Program-made: the position numbers and the translations under genes
Origin: Cyanobacteria bacterium SZAS-4
GTDB lineage: Bacteria; Cyanobacteriota; Vampirovibrionia; Obscuribacterales; Obscuribacteraceae
Direction of reading: 5' to 3'
NCBI GenBank assembly: GCA_018266255.1
Contig: JAFEAT010000001.1
Location: 243,040-307,039, forward strand
Length of the DNA: 64,000 nt
Shown: in pieces, positions 16,904 to 26,150 of the stretch
Layout: the number at the start of each line of letters is the position of its first letter
Position numbering within the stretch: position 1 is the first letter of the stretch
The notes under the pieces: model-generated
The model's database searches: none
The model's input: only the letters and a program-made list of their open reading frames with translations
Told to the model about the DNA's origin: nothing

Positions 16904-19471
16904 TTAGGCGTTTTGCAGGTACCTTACCAATTGGGTGTATTCGTTCAGGTCTGCGGAGGTGTGCTGTAGGTCCTGACCATCGGCGTATACGTGCACCAGT
17001 GGTTCGACGGCATCTGGCAATACCAAGATCCAATGCTCTGGTCTGGTTTGGATTTTTACTCCATCCAACAACTCCATTGGGCGATCTTGATGTTTCTCTA
17101 CCATCAAGCGCATTACGCGACCTTTGCGTTCCCACGGGCAATGTACTGAGTCGACCTGGTAGATCAACTGAGGCAACTCGGAAACAGCCTGGTGCAACGA
17201 TCTTCCTTGATAGGTTAGATGCTCCAGGACTTGTCCTACTGCGAACATTCCGTCGTATCCGTTTTGGAATTCGGGGAAGATGAAACAGCCGTTTGCGCTG
17301 CCACCAAGAACGGCGTCTTTCAACTTCGCAGTCGTGGAGCCGATTTCGGTTTCTGATGCTTTGCAGCGCACCACTTTGCAGTTGTAGCGTCCTGCGATTC
17401 TTTCGATTGCAGAACTTGCGTTTACTGGCACCACAATCGAGCGACCTGGTTTGTCGCGCAAGATGATATCGGCGACAACGGCAAGCAACAGCTCTCCTCG
17501 GATGATTTGACCGGTCTCGTCGACCAGTGTCATCTGTTCGCCATTACGTCCGATCTGCACACCGAGTTCTGCATTCAATGCACGAACAACGTCTGCCAAC
17601 TGCTTACGCATGGCGATTCGTTCTTCTTGTCTTGGTGGAGTATTTCGAATCGACGAGTTCAAGACTACAGTTTCGATACCTACCTGACCCAACAAATCTG
17701 GCAGAATTACGCCAGTTTCAGCCATTGCGTAGTCGATGACGACCTTCGGCGCTTGAGTTGCCAGTGCACCAGCCTTGGTGACACGGGTGTAGTTCGATCC
17801 GGGCACGATACAGAATGGAACTTTGTCTTCTTCGAAAACTTGCCCCTTAATGTGGTGCAGGAATTCATCCATGTAATACTCACGCACACGGCTCGGGAAT
17901 CCGATATTGCCCACATCAGCAGGCTGAACGCGAGGGAAGTCTTCTTTGAAGAATGTCGATTCGATCTTGCGCTCCATCGCTTTCGTGATGGCAACACCTT
18001 CGCTGTCGAAGAATTCAATTGTTACTTTCTCTGGCTCGCGTTGCGATACGCGAACGTGAACCAAGCCGCCTGCTCTCTGCGTCTTGACGTAATAGCGCGA
18101 GATCGGCAATGACATTGATTCGAGGTTTTGAACCTCTACACCAACTGAGATCAATCCTGAGACCATCACCCTGCTGATCATCTGACTGACCCGCCAGTAG
18201 TCACGGCTCACAAGAATTGGACCAGCCTTGATTGTGGCGCCGTAAGCGGCAGCTAGATTGACTGCGAATTCTGGAGTTATCTCGACGTTGGCCAGGCCAC
18301 GGACACCGTGCGCACCAAACAGAGTGCGCGGCGCGCGTGTTCCCCAAATTACCGACGAGATGACGTGGGCACCAGATTCGATGCTCTTATCAGGCCAGAT
18401 GCGTACATCAGGACTGACAATCGCTTCTTGTCCGATTGATGAGTTGGCGCCGATAATCGCGCCTTCCAGAAGTTCAGCCGAGTTGTGAACGGTGCAGTTG
18501 TCGCAAACGACAGATGCTCGAAGTTGAGCCTGGTTGCCGACGTAAACGTTCGACCAAATTACAGGTCGTTTCATTTTTACTTTTTCTTGCACAACGACGT
18601 TATCGCCGATGCATGTATAAGCGTCAAGTTCAGTGTCTCTGCCGATTCGACAGTTCTCGCCAATCATGATCGGTGCCGTCAATTTGACGGTGGAATCGAT
18701 CTGGGTTCCTTGACCAACCCAAACACGATCTTGAATTTGTGGATATTTGAACTTCAAATTCATCTTGCCGTCCAGCACATCTTGATGCGCCTGACGATAC
18801 ATTTCCAAGTTACCGATGTCGCACCAGTAGCCGTCTGCGACGTATCCGTACAATGGTTCATTGCGCAAGAGCAACAGCGGGAACAGGTCGTTCGAGAAAT
18901 CCTGTTCTCTTCCCATCACGATATAAAGAAGAACTTCCGGCTCGAGAATGTAGATACCGGTGTTAACAGTGTCAGAGAAGATTTCGCTGGCGCCTGGCTT
19001 TTCAACGAAACGCTGCACTTTGTTGTCACCGTCGACGATAACAACACCATAATCGAGTGGATTTTCCACACGCTTCAAAACGATCGTAGCTTTCGACTTC
19101 TTCTCCTTGTGAAATTTCACGGCAGCGGTCAAGTCGATGTCTGTCAGTCCGTCGCCAGAGATAACAATGAACGTATCATCCAATTGATCTTGAATCGCCT
19201 TGACGCAACCCGCAGTACCAAGCGGTCTTCCCTGCTCAGTCGAGTAGCTGATTTTGCAACCGAAGTCTTCACCATCGGTGAAATAATCTTTGATCGCATC
19301 TGGAAGATAGAACAAAGTGAAGATGATGTCTTTCATATTGTGCTCTTTCAAGAGTTCGACAATATGCTCAGCCATCGGCTTGTTCATCACAGGAACCATT
19401 GGTTTAGGCAAATTACTAGTCAGCGGTCGCAATCTAGTTCCAGAACCGCCAGCCATGATTACCGCTTTCAT
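16904..19471 (-). CDS. Mannose-1-phosphate guanylyltransferase / phosphomannomutase-like fusion
   Basis: An 855-residue protein in three parts. Residues 1-230 are a sugar-nucleotide transferase with the signature MAGGSGTRLRPLTSNLPKPM and a GDGLTDID metal site. About 245-375 form left-handed beta-helix repeats (for example IGENCRIGRDTELDA). About 375-855 is a phosphohexomutase fold (FGAHGVRGLAN; VSRDYWRVSQM). Fusions like this occur in cyanobacteria and actinobacteria. The usual phosphoserine loop TASHNP is replaced by VHVRVSQREP, so mutase activity is doubtful. The ATG at 19471 is chosen because GAGG lies about 9 bases upstream; a GTG at 19477 is too close. It is followed upstream by a GT4 glycosyltransferase, so it likely supplies GDP-mannose or a similar donor for envelope polysaccharide. 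Confidence 0.88.
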   Translation of the reverse strand: MKAVIMAGGSGTRLRPLTSNLPKPMVPVMNKPMAEHIVELLKEHNMKDIIFTLFYLPDAIKDYFTDGEDFGCKISYSTEQGRPLGTAGCVKAIQDQLDDTFIVISGDGLTDIDLTAAVKFHKEKKSKATIVLKRVENPLDYGVVIVDGDNKVQRFVEKPGASEIFSDTVNTGIYILEPEVLLYIVMGREQDFSNDLFPLLLLRNEPLYGYVADGYWCDIGNLEMYRQAHQDVLDGKMNLKFKYPQIQDRVWVGQGTQIDSTVKLTAPIMIGENCRIGRDTELDAYTCIGDNVVVQEKVKMKRPVIWSNVYVGNQAQLRASVVCDNCTVHNSAELLEGAIIGANSSIGQEAIVSPDVRIWPDKSIESGAHVISSVIWGTRAPRTLFGAHGVRGLANVEITPEFAVNLAAAYGATIKAGPILVSRDYWRVSQMISRVMVSGLISVGVEVQNLESMSLPISRYYVKTQRAGGLVHVRVSQREPEKVTIEFFDSEGVAITKAMERKIESTFFKEDFPRVQPADVGNIGFPSRVREYYMDEFLHHIKGQVFEEDKVPFCIVPGSNYTRVTKAGALATQAPKVVIDYAMAETGVILPDLLGQVGIETVVLNSSIRNTPPRQEERIAMRKQLADVVRALNAELGVQIGRNGEQMTLVDETGQIIRGELLLAVVADIILRDKPGRSIVVPVNASSAIERIAGRYNCKVVRCKASETEIGSTTAKLKDAVLGGSANGCFIFPEFQNGYDGMFAVGQVLEHLTYQGRSLHQAVSELPQLIYQVDSVHCPWERKGRVMRLMVEKHQDRPMELLDGVKIQTRPEHWILVLPDAVEPLVHVYADGQDLQHTSADLNEYTQLVRYLQNA

Positions 19472-19482
19472 GTTCACTTCCC

Positions 19483-19537
19483 TCGCAATGTTGATCGTGA
19501 TATTCGTCTAGTTCGCAATTTCGCTCGTGATATTCGT
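19483..19537. repeat. Two tandem 30-bp repeats at the start of the fusion gene
   Basis: Two units of 30 bases begin at 19483 and 19513. They share TCGCAAT and then TCGTGATATTCGT at the same offset (23 of 30 positions identical). The unit nearer the gene overlaps the ribosome binding site of the minus-strand fusion gene. A 30-bp period is close to three helical turns, as for cooperative regulator sites. Confidence 0.5.
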
Positions 19538-19590
19538 TTTTGTTGAATGTCCACGATTAGTAAGGCGTGGTACTCAACTGAATTCAGGTT

Positions 19591-20859
19591 CTACTTAGAA
19601 CGCTTACCCGTAGGAGACAGCGCCGGAGCTGCCACCGAAGCTGGTGCCGCAGGCGTTGACGAGACACCGTCGTTACCAATTTGAGCAGCTTCCACGAGAA
19701 CCTTCTCGTAAACTTCAAGAGTTCGCTTGGCGATTACTTTCCAGTTGTAGATGTGACGAACTTTTTCGTATGCATCTTTCTTGATCGCATTTGCTAATTC
19801 AGGGTTTCGCAAAACTTCCAGCAAGCCCCAGGTGAGACTGCCTGCATCTCCAGCGTAAGTGGTCATGCCGGTTACGCCGTGTTCGACGAAGTCCGTCAAT
19901 CCACCACTATCCGATGTGACGACTGGAACATTGGCCGCCATTCCTTCCAACGCAACGATACCAAACGGTTCGTACAAGCTTGGAATGCAGACTACATCAG
20001 CTATCTTATAAAGATCCTTGAGGTCGTTGTCACTGACGTATCCAAGGAAACGAACGTGATGATCGATTCCGAGAGCAATCGCTTGGCGTCTCAGTTCTTC
20101 CATGTGATAGCCTGTGCCGACGATCAGATACTTCGCACCTGGACATTGCGAAATGACAGCTGGAGCAGAGTTCAGCATTACCTGTACGCCTTTCTCTTGC
20201 ACCAATCGCCCGACGAACAGAATGATCGGTTCGTGCGGCGCGGCGTATCGATTGCGCAAAGGTTTTGGATCGAATTCGTAATCAAAGACTTCAGGGTCTG
20301 TTCCGTTAGGAATGACAACGATCTTGTCTTTCGGCATGCCAAACAAGCGCTGTAGCTCTTGGAACATGTGCTGGCTGTTGACGATCACTTCCCACGATTC
20401 AAATGTCAAACGCCATTCTGTTTGGTGAATCAAGTGTTGCTGTTCGGTATGAACGCCAGTCATGCGTCCCGCTTCGGTGGCGTGCATGGTGGCAATGACA
20501 GGAACACCAAATCCAGATTTCATTACCCAGGCTGCGTCTGTAACCATCCAGTCATGGGCGTGTACGATGTCGAATGGATTTTTCCTATGCAGCTGAATTG
20601 CATATTGAAGCAGTCCAAAATTGAGTCGATTTACCCAAGCCATGAAATCAGGACACGGATCTGTTTGTGTTTTGACGCGATGCACATGCACCAGCCCGTC
20701 TAACTCGTGCTCAGCGGCGCCGGGATGGTCCGCAGTCACCACATGCACTTCCCAACCAGCAGCAGCAATTTCCTTGGACAACGCCCAAACGACCCTTGCC
20801 AATCCGCCGATAATGCGGGGAGGATATTCCCACGCCAACATCAAAACACGCTTCGCCAC
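19591..20859 (-). CDS. Family 4 glycosyltransferase (glycogen-synthase-like GT-B fold)
   Basis: A 422-residue GT-B protein. The N-terminal motif MLAWEYPPRIIGGLARVVWAL is the acceptor-side glycine loop, HAHDWM near 100-105 is the typical starch/glycogen synthase-like motif, and EPFGIVALEGMA near 311-322 is the EX7E sugar-nucleotide motif with both glutamates. NSQHM and FVGRLVQEKG are further GT4 landmarks. The tail (about 400-422) is Ala/Pro-rich and probably disordered. It sits between gpsA and the sugar-nucleotide fusion gene on the same strand, suggesting a role in envelope polysaccharide or glycolipid synthesis; alpha-glucan synthesis is an alternative. Confidence 0.88.
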   Translation of the reverse strand: MAKRVLMLAWEYPPRIIGGLARVVWALSKEIAAAGWEVHVVTADHPGAAEHELDGLVHVHRVKTQTDPCPDFMAWVNRLNFGLLQYAIQLHRKNPFDIVHAHDWMVTDAAWVMKSGFGVPVIATMHATEAGRMTGVHTEQQHLIHQTEWRLTFESWEVIVNSQHMFQELQRLFGMPKDKIVVIPNGTDPEVFDYEFDPKPLRNRYAAPHEPIILFVGRLVQEKGVQVMLNSAPAVISQCPGAKYLIVGTGYHMEELRRQAIALGIDHHVRFLGYVSDNDLKDLYKIADVVCIPSLYEPFGIVALEGMAANVPVVTSDSGGLTDFVEHGVTGMTTYAGDAGSLTWGLLEVLRNPELANAIKKDAYEKVRHIYNWKVIAKRTLEVYEKVLVEAAQIGNDGVSSTPAAPASVAAPALSPTGKRSK

Positions 20860-20870
20860 TTTCCAGTCTC

Positions 20871-21866
20871 CTAATACTCACTTGATGGGGGTCTACCCAT
20901 CAGCGTCATTATCGCCCCTTTGGGCGTAGTTTTACCTTTCAAAGCGGCATCGACTTGCTCTGCTATGGGCAGTTCGAGTCCCAGCCGTTTAGAAAGTTCA
21001 CAAACCGCTTCGGCAGTTGGCACTCCCTCAGCAATTGCTTCCAATCCCGTCAGCACTTCTTCTAATTGTTTACCCTGTGCAAACTCCATTCCCAACCGGT
21101 AATTTCGACTATTTGGACCAGCGCAGGTCGCAAAGAGATCGCCCATACCCGCCAATCCCGCAAGCGTGCCAGGCTTGGCACCCAATCGCACTGCCAACCG
21201 AGTCATTTCAGCTAATCCACGTGTCAACAGCGTCGCCTTGGCATTGCTGCCAAGATGCAGTCCGTCAGAAGCTCCAGCCGCAATTGCGATTACATTTTTA
21301 AGCGTGCCGCCAAGCTCGACGCCGATCAAATCATCGTTGGAATAGACACGAAGACCCGGTAAGCTCACAACTTTCTGAACATCGAGCGCAACACCGATAT
21401 TCGAACACGCAATTACAGAGGCTGTGGGAAGACCGAGGAGAATCTCTGCAGCAAGATTTGGACCTGAAAGCGAGCATACAGGCAATTCGGGTATTACGTC
21501 CGAAATTACTTCTGACATGCGCTTTAAAGTGGAAAGTTCTAGACCCTTTACAGCGCTTACAATAACGCTGGCCTTGCTGCCATTTAAATGCGGTTTTAGC
21601 CTTTCTGCCAGACTTCTGGTCGATTGAGAGGTGCAACAGAAAAGAATGACATCTGCACCCGCAACAGATTCACCCAGGTCGCTTGACGCTATAACCTGAT
21701 GTGGAATTTCGATTTTTAGCGGACGCTCGATCAGGTGCGTTGAATTGATGCGCTCAGCTTTAGCTGGGTCCTGGGTCCACAGGCGCACTTCGCGCCCCGC
21801 GTTCGCCAATAACCAACTAAGTGTGGATCCCCAACTGCCCGCGCCAAGCACGGCAACACTGTTCAT
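20871..21866 (-). CDS. gpsA: Glycerol-3-phosphate dehydrogenase [NAD(P)+]
   Basis: The product, taken from the ATG at 21866, begins MNSVAVLGAGSWGSTLSW, which carries the Rossmann GxGxWG loop, as GpsA proteins normally do. Further landmarks are SAVKGLE (catalytic Lys), SGPNLAAEI, and the C-terminal domain motif LGGTLKNVIAIAAG with NAKATLLTRGLAEM. The 331-residue length fits the family. It reduces dihydroxyacetone phosphate to sn-glycerol 3-phosphate for phospholipids. In-frame ATGs upstream at 21887 and 21929 would add up to 21 residues; neither has a clear ribosome site. It is 11 bp upstream of the glycosyltransferase gene. Confidence 0.95.
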   Translation of the reverse strand: MNSVAVLGAGSWGSTLSWLLANAGREVRLWTQDPAKAERINSTHLIERPLKIEIPHQVIASSDLGESVAGADVILFCCTSQSTRSLAERLKPHLNGSKASVIVSAVKGLELSTLKRMSEVISDVIPELPVCSLSGPNLAAEILLGLPTASVIACSNIGVALDVQKVVSLPGLRVYSNDDLIGVELGGTLKNVIAIAAGASDGLHLGSNAKATLLTRGLAEMTRLAVRLGAKPGTLAGLAGMGDLFATCAGPNSRNYRLGMEFAQGKQLEEVLTGLEAIAEGVPTAEAVCELSKRLGLELPIAEQVDAALKGKTTPKGAIMTLMGRPPSSEY

Positions 21867-22026
21867 TTCTGCCGACTCACTGTCCATGAATACTATTAAG
21901 TGCATGTATTTTACATGGACTATGGGCATCTGGCCCGCTAATGAAAACTGAAGCGCACCTTGCGCAAAGTGGCTGTAACATCAGTGCATGTAACCACGCC
22001 TCATCTGTTCAAAAGGAGTGACTGCA

Positions 22027-23511
22027 ATGCCACTGGAATGTCAATTGCCATTGTCAGAGCTACAAGAAGCATTCTGTGATCTGGATTTGGCACCTGATGA
22101 CGACGTCGTAAAGGCTGTTTTGCACTTGGTTGAAGAGGCGATTGAATTTGCCCGGCTCCTTGCCACTCTTCAAAAGAACAACGTCAGACTGATCGGCGTT
22201 GATTTCTCCTCGTATCCATTCAAAGAAAGCACTGACTTTCTCAAGACAGCTTCTGTTGAAACCCATCCAAGTGGGAGTGGTGCATTTGAAAAATGGTCAT
22301 TGCCACTTCAAAAGAACGTCATAGATGAATTACAAACGATGGCGCACATCTTCAACGTAGAGGCCGAGAGACCAGATCTCGTGGTAACCGCGGCATTAAG
22401 GCTGAATCGTTTATTCAACATATTTTTGCGCGAAACTGCACAATCTGATCATGTTGTTGGAATCAGGGGTTTGATGCCGAACGTCTATAGTTGCCTTACT
22501 TCAAGACCGCTAAATTACAACTATGCCCTGCGCAGACGGCTTCGGGCACCAATTGAATCCTTCGCTGCAAAGGTTTACGACGACGACGACAAGGCCAGTA
22601 TCATGCGTTTTGAAGTTGGTTACGACGATCTTGCGCTAGTCAAAGTCATCGACAGAGACGACAAAGAACGTGCGTTGCAATTCGGTTGGGACTCACTGCT
22701 ACTGCCACCGTACCACATGATTCAAGGGGTTTCATGGGGAAATACTGAGCGATCGATCAACCAGAAATTTCGAAAACTCGATTGCATGATCCCTCGCAAA
22801 GTCAGTCCCATAGCGTTTCCATCAAGGCAGCAACCTGACTCAGAAGAATTTACCCAGATTGCGTTGACGATACTAGATGACACGCTCTGCTTCATGAGGA
22901 AATTCGAGCTGTTGAAGCAACACAATCTGAAATTGACTCTGGTCAACACGTACAGAACACCGCATGAGATTTACGATGAGGACTTCGCCGAGCGCATAGC
23001 TCGTGAGCTAAACATCCTCATATCGTTTGATGCATACCTCGAAAAATATATTGCTGAACAGAACAAAAATTCCATGCCTTATGACGAAGAAGGCTGCCGC
23101 TACTACTGCGAGACACAGCTTGAAGATCGTCAGTATGAACAAATCAAAATTCAACTGCAGTTACCCGAACACATAATCAATGAGCTGAACAAGTTTGCAC
23201 AATACATTGCTGTGCCTGAAGAGCGAACGGATCTCGTCGTAGCGGGTTTAATTTTGTTGTTTGATTCTGCAAGAGGAACACTACACGAACAAAGAATCAA
23301 TGCCCTGACAAAAAAGGAATCCGGCTACAGAATCGCGCTGCGTGGAGAGCAGAATGACATCGACAGATTTCAGTCAGAATATCAATGGGCTGAACTAGAT
23401 TTCGGTAACGCGCGAATAGTCGAAAGTGGAAAGTCGCCTCAAGTCATGAAAGCGTGGCCGTTAAACGCGCCCCGTCCTGTTGATATGCCTGTTTACTTGG
23501 AGATCTGCTAA
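22027..23511 (+). CDS. Unknown protein with an internally duplicated RHH-like module
   Basis: A 494-residue soluble protein with no family I recognise. The segment at about 28-134 is repeated at about 281-418. Matching landmarks are a helix ending LLATLQKNNVRLIGV against FELLKQHNLKLTLV, and a strand-helix-helix unit in which LPLQKNVIDELQTMA (92-106) matches LQLPEHIINELNKFA (378-392) and ERPDLVVTAALRL matches ERTDLVVAGLILL. The strand-helix-helix pattern resembles ribbon-helix-helix regulators, but DNA binding is not shown. AAAAGGAG ends 8 bases before the ATG at 22027; the in-frame GTG at 22018 overlaps that site and is rejected. It is divergent from gpsA and convergent with the GGDEF gene. 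Confidence 0.8.
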   Translation: MPLECQLPLSELQEAFCDLDLAPDDDVVKAVLHLVEEAIEFARLLATLQKNNVRLIGVDFSSYPFKESTDFLKTASVETHPSGSGAFEKWSLPLQKNVIDELQTMAHIFNVEAERPDLVVTAALRLNRLFNIFLRETAQSDHVVGIRGLMPNVYSCLTSRPLNYNYALRRRLRAPIESFAAKVYDDDDKASIMRFEVGYDDLALVKVIDRDDKERALQFGWDSLLLPPYHMIQGVSWGNTERSINQKFRKLDCMIPRKVSPIAFPSRQQPDSEEFTQIALTILDDTLCFMRKFELLKQHNLKLTLVNTYRTPHEIYDEDFAERIARELNILISFDAYLEKYIAEQNKNSMPYDEEGCRYYCETQLEDRQYEQIKIQLQLPEHIINELNKFAQYIAVPEERTDLVVAGLILLFDSARGTLHEQRINALTKKESGYRIALRGEQNDIDRFQSEYQWAELDFGNARIVESGKSPQVMKAWPLNAPRPVDMPVYLEIC

Positions 23512-23564
23512 CGCGCTGATTAAAATCTTTCGCAGACGAACTTGATCGTTCTGTTCGTTTTCAC

Positions 23565-25226
23565 CTAAGTGATTGGATCTGCTTTTATAAATTGATTACC
23601 CTTAACTGCCATCGCACAATTGCGCCCTGCTTGTTTAGCAGCGGAAAGGGCACTGAATGCTGATTGTACCCATTTGTCCAGGTCCATCGTTTTGGAATCG
23701 AGAACGCTAATGCCTGCGCTGCAAGATGCAAAAAATCCAGCATGCAGTGGAGTCGAGTGCGCAGTCGCTGCAAAGTCTGCGAGCAGACGCGCAGCTAAAG
23801 TCAATGCTTCCTGTTCGTCGATGCCTTCAGCGATAATGCCGAATTCATCGCCGCCATAGCGACCGATGATATCGCTCTGCCTGAGTCGCTTGCGCAGGAG
23901 CAATGAAAGAGCTACAAGAACTTTGTCGCCGCCTGGATATCCATGACGTTCGTTGATGTGACGGAAATTGTCTACATCTATAAGGATCAAGGCGGTAAAA
24001 TTTGCCTTGCGTTTTTGCTGCGCAATAGTTACTTGCGCCTGTTCCATGAAAGACGAGTGATTGAGAAGATTTGTCAGACCATCTTTATGCAATAACGTCT
24101 GCAAAAATCTTGAACGCTCCAAGCGCGCTGATACGCTGGAAAGCAACAAGGCAGGCGGCACAGGCTTAACCAGATGGTCGTCGCCACCAGATCGCGCTGC
24201 TTCAATTCTTGCCTCGATGTTTCCCTGTGTAGTTAGAAACACAACCGGAAGAGTTGCATGACGTTCGTCTTGCCTGAGATAGCGGGCCAATTCGTAACCT
24301 GTCATTCCAGGCAACATCACATCCAACAAAACGAGATCTGGATTGAATGACGAAATGAATGAGTCGAAATTTTTCGGATCGGTACATGTGCGAACCTGAT
24401 ATCCAGCTGATTCCAGGAAAGCACGAATGAACGCCGCTTGATCCGGATCGTCTTCCACTGACAAAATGCGTGGTGCTTCTTGTCTGCGCTTATCGAGAAG
24501 ATAACGCATTCTCCGCAGCATCGCCTTCATGTCTACAGGCTTTTCGAAGTGCGCGTCTGCGCCGCAGTGAATCGATCGAACCTTATCCAAAAATCCAGTT
24601 TGCTTACTGACGATTACGATGGCAATGTCTTCGCCACCAGGCAAGGTGCGCACGTGCTCTACGAGTTCATATGCATCACCGTCGGGTAAAGGGATCTCGA
24701 CGATCAAACCATCAGGCATCTCTTTTACAACTTCGTTGATGCCCGCAGCCATTGTGCGTGCAGTGCGGAAAGTCATTCCGCCCTCTTCGACTAATTTGCA
24801 CAGCAACGAAAGATCTGTCTGACTTTCATCGATGATGACGATTTCAGATCGTCCCATGCCACGACCGCCGGTGCCGAGGTTGGTGGTCTCAGCGGCTTCG
24901 TCGGTGACCGCAAATTCATTCGCCAGCGCGTTCAGTAGCGCTTTCAATTTTTCGACATCTGCGCGCGGCGGACGTGATGTGTCGCGCAACAAAGAATTGC
25001 AATAATCTTCGCCTTCCGAACCCATCGAAGACACGGCTGGATAGCCATACATGCTGCCCGAGCCTGCCAACCAGTGAAATTGGCGGCTCAATTGCTCGAT
25101 CACTTCAGCATTAGAAGGATTCTGCGCCAGAGCCGACAGCATCTCAATTATTTTGCCAATACGCTCCGAAGAACGTCGGATATATTGCTCTTTGAGTTGA
25201 CCGAAAGTTTGAGACCAGGCCTGCAT
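23565..25226 (-). CDS. Hpt-REC-REC-GGDEF diguanylate cyclase
   Basis: A 553-residue signalling protein. Residues 20-110 resemble an Hpt domain with the His in QFHWLAGSGSMYGYP, although the usual Lys after the His is Ala. A first receiver (about 130-240) has Glu instead of the phospho-accepting Asp (LIVEIPLPDGD), so it may be permanently on or purely structural. A second receiver (about 250-370) is complete with LLDVMLPGMTG and a KPV Lys. The C-terminus (about 385-545) is a GGDEF domain with the intact RYGGDEF active site preceded by an RQSD inhibitory site, so it should make c-di-GMP with product feedback. It is the last gene of a run with two CheY-like proteins and a membrane kinase. Confidence 0.92.
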   Translation of the reverse strand: MQAWSQTFGQLKEQYIRRSSERIGKIIEMLSALAQNPSNAEVIEQLSRQFHWLAGSGSMYGYPAVSSMGSEGEDYCNSLLRDTSRPPRADVEKLKALLNALANEFAVTDEAAETTNLGTGGRGMGRSEIVIIDESQTDLSLLCKLVEEGGMTFRTARTMAAGINEVVKEMPDGLIVEIPLPDGDAYELVEHVRTLPGGEDIAIVIVSKQTGFLDKVRSIHCGADAHFEKPVDMKAMLRRMRYLLDKRRQEAPRILSVEDDPDQAAFIRAFLESAGYQVRTCTDPKNFDSFISSFNPDLVLLDVMLPGMTGYELARYLRQDERHATLPVVFLTTQGNIEARIEAARSGGDDHLVKPVPPALLLSSVSARLERSRFLQTLLHKDGLTNLLNHSSFMEQAQVTIAQQKRKANFTALILIDVDNFRHINERHGYPGGDKVLVALSLLLRKRLRQSDIIGRYGGDEFGIIAEGIDEQEALTLAARLLADFAATAHSTPLHAGFFASCSAGISVLDSKTMDLDKWVQSAFSALSAAKQAGRNCAMAVKGNQFIKADPIT

Positions 25227-25234
25227 CTTGTATC

Positions 25235-25600
25235 TTAGCCCTCTAAGATCGCACGCACTTGGTTGGCCAAAATTGTCGGATCAAATGGCTTCGTCAACAC
25301 GCCGATAGCGCCCATTCTCTTCAATCGTTCAATTTCGCTGGTCATCGCTTTCGCCGTCAAAAAGATAACGGGAATATTTTTCGTTCCAGCGTTTGCCTGC
25401 AAGGCTTCAAGTGTTTCAGAGCCGTCCATTACCGGCATCATCATGTCAAGCAAAATCACATCAGGCTGCTCAGCTGCTGCTTTGGAAATGCCGTCAGCGC
25501 CGCTGTCAGCTTCCAATACTTCGAGCCCACCAAGAATGCTCAAGCTCATGCTTGCGATCGATCTGGTGTCTTCTTCATCGTCAATGATGAGAACTTTCAT
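25235..25600 (-). CDS. CheY-like single-domain response regulator
   Basis: A 121-residue isolated receiver domain with Asp7-Asp8 in the acidic pocket, phospho-acceptor Asp52 in LLDMMMPVMDG, the conserved Thr in FLTAKA and Lys in LTKPFDP. It has no output domain, so it should act by protein contact, for example passing phosphate to the Hpt-like domain of the GGDEF protein that starts 8 bases downstream. It is closely similar to the receiver encoded next upstream (25651-26052): both share IDDEEDTRSIASM at the same position, indicating tandem duplication. Confidence 0.93.
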   Translation of the reverse strand: MKVLIIDDEEDTRSIASMSLSILGGLEVLEADSGADGISKAAAEQPDVILLDMMMPVMDGSETLEALQANAGTKNIPVIFLTAKAMTSEIERLKRMGAIGVLTKPFDPTILANQVRAILEG

Positions 25601-25650
25601 TGTCAGCTCCTATTTTGTCTTTAGAACTAAGATATACCCGGCAATTGAAT

Positions 25651-26052
25651 CTATTCGCTCGATTTAGCCCGTGGTTCAGGCATCGGGTTCGCTTTCAATA
25701 TGTCCGTAATTTGTTCGGTCAAAAGGGTTGGGTCGAAAGGCTTAGTCAGCACGGCAAGCGCGCCGAGTTCTTTCAAATTGTCAAACTCCTCGAATTTTCC
25801 TTTTACAGTCAGGAAGATTACAGGAATTCGCTCAGTTGCCGGGTTCTTGCGTAAGTTGGTCAGCGTCTGGGTTCCATCCATTTCTGGCATGAGCAAGTCA
25901 AGGATGATTACGTCTGGCTGCTCATCAGCGGCTTTCTGTATTCCCTCTTTGCCACTCGCGGCTTCGATTACTTCGGCGCCGCCCAGCAGTCCGAGGCACA
26001 TACTCGCAATGCTGCGTGTGTCCTCTTCATCATCGATAACGAGAATCTTCAT
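25651..26052 (-). CDS. CheY-like single-domain response regulator, tandem paralogue
   Basis: A 133-residue receiver domain with Asp7-Asp8, Asp52 in ILDLLMPEMDG, Thr in FLTVKG and Lys in LTKPFDP. It differs from the downstream paralogue by a longer polar C-terminus (about 118-133, ending RAKSSE). Phosphate transfer from the upstream CHASE3 kinase is the expected input; the kinase itself has no receiver domain. The gap to the kinase gene is 98 bases and to the paralogue 50 bases. Confidence 0.93.
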   Translation of the reverse strand: MKILVIDDEEDTRSIASMCLGLLGGAEVIEAASGKEGIQKAADEQPDVIILDLLMPEMDGTQTLTNLRKNPATERIPVIFLTVKGKFEEFDNLKELGALAVLTKPFDPTLLTEQITDILKANPMPEPRAKSSE

Positions 26053-26150
26053 ATTGGCTACCTTGGGGGCTCAAATTCGGCATTCAAGCTTGATCATCTT
26101 ATCCGAATTACTGTATGCGCAGCAAGCTACTTGGCATGATCCAATCGGGC

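Noticed and set aside
18485..19546. 353-codon open frame on the plus strand opposite the nucleotidyltransferase part
   Set aside because: It is the antisense of a strongly conserved enzyme; the product is rich in His, Phe, Arg and Asp with no domain, as expected from reversed codons.
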